Of a DNA stretch of 64,000 nucleotides, positions 57,053-64,000 are shown one piece after another. The translations under genes were made by a program, and so were the position numbers. The DNA is from Liopterus haemorrhoidalis (taxonomy: Eukaryota; Arthropoda; Insecta; Coleoptera; Dytiscidae). The stretch is from positions 64,602,869 to 64,666,868 of the forward strand of contig OZ020612.1 of the NCBI GenBank assembly GCA_963971575.1. The letters run 5' to 3'. Numbering within the stretch: the stretch's first letter is position 1; every line of letters begins with the position of its first letter. Below the pieces are notes generated by a model that worked only from the letters and a program-made list of their open reading frames with translations, had not been told where the DNA came from and ran no database searches.

Positions 57053-57524
57053 AGTGGGAAACAGAATGCACCGAGTTCTACGACGCGTTAACGGCGTACG
57101 TACGGCACTATCTGTCAGAAGAAAGTTAAAACCAAGCTGTCGTACGCAAGTGCACAGAATGAACAACGTCCTCCGGCGTTCGAACGCCGTTGATACTGAA
57201 TGTTCGTCAACTTCCAACTTTTGACGCCGTTGAACGTTGACGCAGAACACCTAACCTCAGTTTTTACTGAATGGTAAAGTGTTTGTATGTATAAATAACT
57301 TGCATACAACATAAATAACATCACACACAAGTCTTCATCATCCATTATACTTTTAATAAAAGAAAGCGCACGTATAAACACAGATATAGGTTGTCAAGTG
57401 ACACTTGACGGCGTTAAAAATTATTGCATTGTGTGCAGGCGAAAATTCTCAACGGCGCTACGCAACGCTGTCGCAAATGACGCCGCTCTGACGGCGTAGC
57501 GCGCTGTGCATTCTGTTCCAGGCT
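57053..57524. mobile_element. Second Harbinger-type MITE sharing the TAA
   Basis: The left end AGTGGGAAACAGAATGCACC and the right end read inward, AGCCTGGAACAGAATGCACA, match around GAACAGAATGCAC. TAA at 57050-57052 (shared with the previous element) and at 57525-57527. The interior has many ACGGCGT / ACGCCGT half-sites. Confidence 0.7.
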
Positions 57525-57800
57525 TAAGGCGCAGAGAAGGTATTGGCGGTATTCTGAAGTGAAATGTTAAGTCGTACACCAACGGATACGTCCGAAGATA
57601 AACGATGTTAGAAAAATGGTATTTTGAACTGGCGGCACGTTAATATTTTTGGTGGTAAACTAACAACCAGTAAGAAATCACGGTCTCGCTGATGGCTGAT
57701 GGTAAAAAGTTACAAATGCTTTTTTTATCGTAGTTAGTTTGAAAAAACATAGACGTCACAACATTCGTTACGCATTAATTTTCTGAGCTGTAAACACTTT

Positions 57801-58096
57801 CGTTACAAAGAAATTATGGAACTATATAATGAGCCAAATATAACAAGCGTCATAAAAGCACAAATATTACGGGGGTTGGGACATATATTGCGAATGGAAG
57901 ACAATAGAGTGGTTAAATCAGTGTTTAAAGGTGGAGTGAGCACAAAAAAAGGTGAGGCAGATCTAAACAGAAGTGGTTTAATAGTGTGAAAAGTGACTTG
58001 AAAACACTTAAAGTAACCAACTGGGAAGCAAAGGCACAAAATAGGAAACTATGGAGGACAATAGCGAAAGAAGCTATGAGCCTACAAGGCCTGTAG
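57801..58096 (+). pseudogene. LINE ORF2 C-terminal fragment
   Basis: The frame RYKEIMELYNEPNITSVIKA, QILRGLGHILRMEDNRVVK, SVFKGG is followed, after a one-base shift, by WFNSVKSDLKTLKVTNWEAK and AQNRKLWRTIAKEAMSLQGL ending at TAG. 'LRxLGHxxRM...W...AQxRxxWRxI..EA' is the tail found after the reverse transcriptase in several non-LTR retrotransposons. DD41D copy C starts 11 bases after the stop. Confidence 0.8.
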
Positions 58097-58107
58097 AGCT
58101 AATAATA

Positions 58108-58967
58108 CAAGGTGTCTCAAAAGAAATTTTATATTTAGTGGATCGATTAAAAAAAAAGTAAGCCGTATATAGAAAAGATGTTTATTAATTATTAAAATAC
58201 ACTTTTTGGGGATTTATTTCTTAAAAATAATATCGTCTAAATGTAGACCCTCGCGTTCTCGGCAGTCATTTAATCGAACAGTAAAATTACTTATGACGTC
58301 TCGGCAGGTGGACTCAGGGATGGCTGCCATTTCGTGACGGATATTTTCTTTCAAATGCGCCAGTGAAGTCGGTTTATTGGCGTAAACTTTAGATTTAAGA
58401 TAACCCCATAGGAAAAATTCCATAGGGGTTAAATCAGGACTGCGTGGAGGACAATTTATGTCACCTCTCCGGGAGATCAATTTAAAACGAAATTTAGACT
58501 CTGACTGGCATCTTGGGGCTTTAATTCTTGCACCAATTGAATTTTGTTGGGGTGCAGCTTTAGGTCTTTGTGCATAATGCGATGTAATGATGATCTATGC
58601 ACATTTAAAGCACTTGCGCGCTTCCGAATTGAAAGGTTCGGGTCGTCACGAACAGACTGATTAACATTCTCCACGTTTTCTACCGTTCTTGATGACCTAG
58701 GTCGCCCGGATTTTGATTTATCCAGCGTTGTACCAGTCTCTTCCAACTTTTTAACCCAATGTCCAATGAGAGGAATGCTTGGCGCATCATTTAAGTGGCG
58801 AAAACCTCGAATACTGCAGCATTTTCTACGCGCTACAGTCGCCGAATCACCGTTTTTGTAAAACTCTCGCACGCATAACGCGCGGTCTGCTCCCGAGAAA
58901 CGCTCCATAGCGATTGAATTGCACGCAGTAAGCTAAATAAATATAACATTTTTTTTGAGACACCTTG
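58108..58967 (-). mobile_element. DD41D element, copy C (internally deleted, both ends present)
   Basis: 860 bp with both CAAGGTGTCTC-type ends and TA on each side (58106-58107, 58968-58969). Compared with copy A it lacks about 400 bases between the HTH region and the third catalytic region, and about 55 bases near the right end. It could be moved by a transposase supplied in trans. Confidence 0.92.
58214..58908 (-). pseudogene. DD41D transposase with central deletion
   Basis: The N-terminal frame (58908-58477) runs from MERFSGADRALCVREFYKNG through the second HTH to QDASQSLNFVLN. The C-terminal frame (58480-58214) covers DINCPPRSPDLTPMEFFLWG to the end. The first two catalytic acids are deleted, and the third position reads Glu (TPME) where copy A has Asp. 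Confidence 0.88.
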
Positions 58968-59161
58968 TATATAAACGCTTTTGTTAAAAGTTAGAATTAT
59001 CTACTAATTTTATACACAATGCATAGTCTATAGTCGACTAATTTAAGAGTTGTGAATGAAACTTAACGCTTACATTTACTTATTTATTTAAATTATTATT
59101 TACATTTACCTACCCTATAAAATAACCAGTGTGAAAAAGTTTGGGAAAATCTGATCTACGT

Positions 59162-59666
59162 CATTCCTACATAATACAATCATTTCCATTATTGCAGATA
59201 CTACCTTTCAAAGCCCGCATTTTTCACAATTCTAGCCTTTTGGTTTTGACATTTTAATATAATTGGAAACAGATTTAAGTATAAACCCACGACTTGTAAT
59301 GCTTATTGTCTCGGTAAGATGGTAACTAATCATAAATATAATGTATTTTACTTCCCACTGCCTGTCTTTTAAACAAGTCTTTTAATCAGGCTCTTCTTCT
59401 TCTTCTATAAATATATGTCCTCTGTGAATGTCGGTGATCATTGTATACTTGTTTACTGCTGCTCGAACCAAGACGACTGACGTCATTCCTGTCCACTGGC
59501 GTTTTCCAGAGTCACGACATTCAATGACATCAATGTTCTCTTTTATCTTCTCTCTGGTCTTAAAGTAGTGGTACCTAAAAGTTTTTAGGAGCGACCCAAA
59601 TATTGAACCCATTTTTTTTAATTGAGACTCATAAATCAAAACCTTTTGTGTTGCATTCTCATTGTA
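59162..59666 (-). other. Unassigned; one open frame of uncertain meaning
   Basis: A 108-codon minus frame (59382-59708) contains DVIECRDSGKRQWTGMTSVV and KYTMITDIHRGHIFIEEEEE. Its GC content is above local average and the residues are not simply AT-driven, but no family is recognised. It may be a decayed TE or host exon. Confidence 0.25.
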
Positions 59667-59934
59667 CCTAAAAAAGAATTTTAAGAAACCTGACAAGCAA
59701 ACAAACAAAGGATTTAGAAAAACCTGACGATCAGAAATAAGGATGTAAAGAAACCAGACGAGAAAAAGGATTTAAAGGAACCTGACAAGCAAAAGGATTT
59801 AAAGAAACCTGACAAGCAGAAACAAGGGTTTAACGGAACCTGACAAGCAAATGTGAATGAACACAAAGAATTTAGTGAAACCTGACGAGCAGAATCAAGG
59901 ATTTAAAGAAACCTAACTAGTAAAAATTCATGTG
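59667..59934 (+). repeat. AACCTGACAAGC minisatellite, left copy
   Basis: Nine or so units of about 25-35 bases with the consensus GGATTTAAAGAAACCTGACA-AGC. The whole array recurs in the same order at 60963-61211, on the far side of element W. Confidence 0.9.
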
Positions 59935-59957
59935 AAGTGTGAATTTTCACACATTTC

Positions 59958-60964
59958 AGGGTTTCGCAGGTATATAGAAAGTGAATGATGATTATTTGGG
60001 ATGCCAAAACAAATTTTATGTTAAAATATTTTTTTTGTTAATTTTAATTCGAATGCCTAATACCATTATTTAGGTTTCTAAATATGTGCAGTATTTTTTT
60101 ATATAGTAAGGTTCATTAAGATTTTGAAAATAGCGCCTATGGCTTCCATTGGTTGTTTTAAGTCATAAGCTCCGCTCCTCTGTATATTTCGTATACATTC
60201 AAACATAGAATTAAATTATAATTTCAACACTTACCACTGGTTATTAAATTTACGCCTTTAAAAATTAAATGCAACATTTGCCAAAATATAACTAAAATTT
60301 TGACAAAATAATTTAAACAAAATAAAAATGCAAAAAAAAAAACAAAAAATAAAATTGACAAGGAAGCGAACTGTAGTTTGCAACTTAGGAAGCGAGAACG
60401 CTAGCCATTAGTTTACTACGGACGTATACTCGTTTACTATGTTACATAGCGTATTAAATAGTTTTCATATTTTAGTTAAAAATACAAAAATGCGTTATTT
60501 TCTGAAAACATAATCTGATCAAAAATTCCTGTTGAACTATTCCCGTTCACACAAATGTACATTACTTAGAATTTTTTCAGATTTTTAGTTTAAACCATCT
60601 GGGCTACAGGGTGTAGGACAAAATTTTTTTTGCACAATTTTGGCAAAAATCGACTCAAAATAATTTATTTTGCAAAAATAAAATTTTGATCGTTAATGCA
60701 CGTACTAAGGGCTTTCATTTGATACCCTACTCAGATTTTTTTTTTTTTTTCGATGAGCATATATTTGTTTGTATTTTTAGGGGGATATGTTTTTTAAACG
60801 TTTTAGTATTTTTCCTATGTGCGGGTCAAAGAGTTGTATAAGCATGCCAAATTTCAACTCTCTAGGTTTAGCCGTTTGGCTACAATTTTTACCGAACAGA
60901 CAGACAGACAGACAGACGACAAAATGACGGTATAAGGGTTTTTTGGTCATACCTACAAAACCCT
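59958..60964. mobile_element. Element W, complete copy
   Basis: The left end AGGGTTTCGCAGGTAT and the right end read inward, AGGGTTTTGTAGGTAT, are inverted; a (GACA)n tract lies near 60897-60916. Partial relatives at 27367-28080 and 34244-34740. About 1 kb, no coding content. Confidence 0.65.
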
Positions 60965-61211
60965 AAAAAGAATTTTAAGAAACTTGACAAGCAAACAAAC
61001 AAAGCATTTAGAGAAACCTGACGATCAGAAATAAGCATTTAAAGGAACCTGACGAGAAAAATGATTTTAAGGAACCTGACAAGCAAAAGGATTTAAAGAA
61101 ACTCGACAAGTAGAAACAAGGTTTTAACGGAACCTGACAAGCAAAAAACAAATATTTTAGTAAAACCTGACGAGCAGAATCAAGGATTTAAAGGAACCTA
61201 ACTAGTAAAAA
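60963..61211 (+). repeat. AACCTGACAAGC minisatellite, right copy
   Basis: Begins AAAAAGAATTTTAAGAAACT and ends GGAACCTAACTAGTAAAAA, collinear with the left copy (AAAAAGAATTTTAAGAAACC ... GAAACCTAACTAGTAAAAA) with small losses. Confidence 0.9.
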
Positions 61212-61644
61212 AGAAAGAAATTAATAAAATTTAACGTTTTTTGTGTGTTTTTATGTGTGAAAAATCACACTTCGCTTATCTTTTTCTTGTGTGACCCCTG
61301 TGTGGGCATATAGGTTGAGAACGTTGTTAACAATAAAAACATTGGTTATATCGTGTACCCTTAGTTGCAGTCAACCAATAACAGTTTACATGTCCCGACG
61401 TACAATTGTAGCTACATACCAATGTACAGGGATATGGAGTGTGGACATAATAGCCCCAAGACACGTGGACTTTATGACGTACTTCGGAAATTGATGCAAT
61501 GCAGTTGATGTCCACATTCGACTACATAACTCGAGCTACAGGACAGGACTTGTGTCCACGCTACGGAACAGATTAAACACAACTGAATCCCTCTCTGGTG
61601 CATTCTCATACCGATGAATATCACTTTATATACACACTGGATAC
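61212..61644. other. Nothing recognised
   Basis: 61340-61600 has higher GC but no trustworthy frame or splice pattern. Confidence 0.45.
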
Positions 61645-62010
61645 AGTGGCGTACTTATGCAAGGGGCAAAATAATAACAAATTACACATCCTTATTACAC
61701 ATCCGAGATATTATAACCTTTAAGTCAGCTTTTCAACAATTGGGATTTGCTAAATTCAAATTAAGTTAGTTATCATTTTTGCGGCAAAGCAACAATGGCT
61801 ATCTGCGCTCAAATGAATGAATAGGGTTTTATGGAGGAATGGGAAAAATTATTTAGATATTTTTAGATTATTAATGGGACGACTAGCAGAAATGGGATAA
61901 AGTCCCATCCTTCTAATATTGGTGTCAAATTTTGAGTCCTTATAACAGTGTTTTTCAACCCTTTTCAATTGACGGTGCCAAATTGATTTGATGGAGTTAA
62001 CATTCCCAAG
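61645..62010 (+). mobile_element. Two hAT left-end fragments
   Basis: CAGTGGCGTACTTATGCAAG at about 61645, and CAGTGTTTTTCAACCC at 61946 preceded by CCTTATAA (central TA). Neither has a partner end in the window. Confidence 0.4.
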
Positions 62011-62760
62011 GCCAAAATTAGTTTTTATAATAAGAAATTTTATAATTCTAATTATTCTTATTTTGTAGGCTTCAGTATAACACCATTATGTCCGCGTATA
62101 GCTAATAAAGAACCAATTCTCCATATCTTTCTTTAGAAACCATAATGTATTTTTTTATTGAATAAAAAAGATTCTTGACCATGTTTAACTTAACCGTAAC
62201 TTAACGATGTCGCAATAGTCCAGTAACCTTGTCATGATTATAGGGCGAAAGTTGCATTAAGTGGGGGTAGTTAGTTTCGTTTTTATTTTCTTGTATGGGA
62301 TGTGCCTGAGATGCAAAATCCAAGTTTTCGACCTCGGCAGCCCTCCGGAACACTTTTGAATATCTCAAAAACTGCTAAATTTTCGCACTTTTTTCGGTTT
62401 CTTCCCATTTTGACCATAAAGGAGCACGTTTTCGACAAACACCATTCTATACATTTTTAAACTAGATTAAATTTGCTACAATTTGAGATCAGAATGGGCT
62501 TGGTAGCCCTAATAGTTTTCGAGTTTTCGAGCAATGGGTGCGTTTTGTTGGTGGCTGGTTAGAATTACTAGAATTGATGCGCAAGAAAACGACAATTTTG
62601 TTCGTGAAGTAAATAACCATGGAATGACATTTGCATGGAGGTTAAGTCATATGGTTGTAGAACAAATAACGAACATATTTCAGCTAAATGGATAAACTTA
62701 ATAATAAATGCAGAATAAGAAAAGTTTATAATTGAAGCAAATATTCTAGAACGTAATGTT
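62011..62760. other. Nothing recognised
   Basis: AT-rich; no frame or repeat supported. Confidence 0.5.
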
Positions 62761-62770
62761 TTAGAATGAG

Positions 62771-63843
62771 TAATAATAATAATAATAATAATAATAATGT
62801 TTATTGCCTTATAGAAAACAGTACAGTTTTAGAGGGTCGTCAGATACAAAAAAAATACACTTCATTAATAATTACACTTTAGTGTTACAAAATATTTCAG
62901 AATTTATAAATTAAAATCAAAACATAAATAGTAATTAAAAAAATAAATAAATAAATAAACAAATAATATAGGGTTTACACATTCTCAGTTGTACATTAGT
63001 ATTTCTGAATTCATAAATTCGAGAATACTATATGGGCATAACTTAATTAAGAACTCTCGCATTACATTTTTAAATTTATTGTGGGGTAACTTTTGTATTG
63101 TGGGATGAATTTTGTTATACATCTCATATTTTGTAGCAAGAACTTTTTTTGTGACGGTTAAACGATGACTAGGAATATTTACAAAATGATTGTTACGGGT
63201 GCTGTAACTGTGCATTTGTTTTTTTAATAATAAATTTTGAGCATGTTTGTGAATTTCTACTACATTACCGTATATATATGCACCGTATAGGGTTAATATT
63301 TTTAATAATTTAAATTTTGATCTACAGGAATCTCTACGATTAATATTAGTTATTGCCCTTACTGCTTTTTTTTTGTAAAAGAAAAATTTTTATTGATAGA
63401 GTAGAGTTACCCCATATAGTAATGCCGTAGGTCATTATTGAATGGAATAAAGCAAAATATGCAATGCGAGCAGCTTCTTCATTAACATTTTGCTGGATCT
63501 TGCGTATTCCGTATATTGCAGTACTCAACTTAGCACTGACTGCGTTAACATGATTTTTCCAGTGTAGTTGTTGGTCAAGGTAAATGCCTAAAAATTTTAT
63601 TTGGGGGTTATTAGCCTCACAATCTGTAACTGGACGGGAAGAAAATCTCATTTGCATAGTTTTGTCCTCATTCAAAGTAAGTTCATTCGCTGTAAACCAA
63701 TCTTTTGCTGCCTTCATTATGGTTTTAATGTCGGCAAGAGCATCATCATAATAATTTCGGCTAATTGTGAATGATGTATCGTCTGCAAAGAGAACTGTAC
63801 TTGCATTAATATTAGCTGAGTAATTGAATTGTACATATATTTT
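62771..63843 (-). mobile_element. 5'-truncated LINE, 3' end with (ATT)n tail
   Basis: The minus-strand reverse-transcriptase C-terminal part, an untranslated region and a terminal (ATT)n run (62771-62798) preceded by CAATAAAC give the usual layout of a LINE 3' end. The 5' break is near 63843. Confidence 0.85.
62985..63843 (-). pseudogene. LINE reverse transcriptase, C-terminal third
   Basis: From 63843 the frame reads STVLFADDTSFTISRNYYDD (FADD catalytic motif), KDWFTANELTLNEDKTMQMR, IKFLGIYLDQQLHWKNHV and ALFHSIMTYGITIWGNS (RT motifs and thumb). A shift at a run of T bases near 63370 follows, then GAYIYGNVVEIHKHA, MHSYSTRNNHFVNIPSHRL and FKNVMREFLIKLCPYSILEF, with a stop at 62985. The catalytic pair is present but the palm is cut upstream and the frame is broken. 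Confidence 0.88.
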
Positions 63844-64000
63844 TTAAGTTTAGATTTATCAATACTGTATTAAAATCATATAGGTATATATTTATGTTAG
63901 GACACAAAATGAGGAAATACCTAAAAGTGAAAATTATTTTGAAGCTGTAATACCAAAATTTTAAATTTTTAAATGTACTAGAACATTTAAAAACCAAATG
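63844..64000. other. AT-rich edge, nothing recognised
   Basis: No supportable feature. Confidence 0.6.

Larger units (their letters stand above)
56203..59153. mobile_element. Large hAT element with perfect ATCTACGT duplication, filled with insertions
   Basis: The left end CAGCGTTTCCCAAACTATG and the right end read inward, CAGATTTTCCCAAACTTTT, are flanked by a perfect 8-bp repeat ATCTACGT (56195-56202, 59154-59161). Of the 2951 bases, two Harbinger MITEs, a LINE tail and DD41D copy C account for about 2.3 kb. What remains shows no transposase. Confidence 0.8.

Noticed and set aside
59667..61211. LTR retrotransposon (direct repeats around 1 kb)
   Set aside because: The direct repeats are minisatellite arrays without TG...CA ends, primer-binding site or gag/pol; the interior is element W.

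Overview
This is eukaryotic, AT-rich, intron-like DNA, most probably from an insect. One short spliced exon is the only host coding sequence I could recognise. Nearly everything else datable by structure is transposable-element (TE) material: Tc1/mariner (including DD41D), hAT, PIF/Harbinger, LINE, tRNA-derived SINEs and many short inverted-repeat elements. No bacterial-style operons, rRNA genes, intact tRNA genes or CRISPR arrays were seen. The species cannot be named from the sequence; insect (possibly hemimetabolous) is an inference from the TE mix and from the host exon.

The host signal is an 82-bp minus-strand exon at 2866-2947 with good splice sites. It encodes the middle of an RNA-recognition motif of the Musashi/Rbp6 type. 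The gene reads leftward, so its next 3' exon lies beyond base 1, and about 61 kb to the right holds no other exon I can recognise. The window is therefore best read as one very large, TE-filled intron, although I could not exclude missed small exons.

Layout. 0-5 kb: Tc1 fragment, inverted-repeat element Z, hAT MITE, the host exon, a Tc1-like non-autonomous element and a decayed multicopy ORF. 5-10 kb: an intact-looking DD41D element, then a hAT copy loaded with nested insertions. 10-24 kb: two inverted copies of a Harbinger-like composite element, RT and mariner scraps, a THAP-domain relic, several hAT elements and an irritans-type mariner. 25-36 kb: hAT MITEs with a 39-bp internal minisatellite, decayed mariner and LINE pieces, and a triplicated reverse-transcriptase segment. 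36-42.9 kb: a 6.85-kb element bounded by 29-bp GC-rich inverted termini. 44-56 kb: a dense MITE/hAT cluster, a Buster-like hAT transposase relic, a Harbinger transposase scrap and two SINEs. 56-59 kb: a 2.95-kb hAT insertion with a perfect 8-bp target duplication, containing two back-to-back Harbinger MITEs, a LINE tail and a third DD41D copy. 59-64 kb: a minisatellite duplicated on either side of an inverted-repeat element, and the 3' end of a LINE.

How the parts work together: only the DD41D copy at 6207-7516 keeps a full-length transposase frame with both ends and TA duplications, so it could have mobilised its two defective relatives. All other transposases are broken. Several hAT insertions share a central TA in their 8-bp target duplications and similar termini, consistent with one Buster-type transposase having mobilised them.
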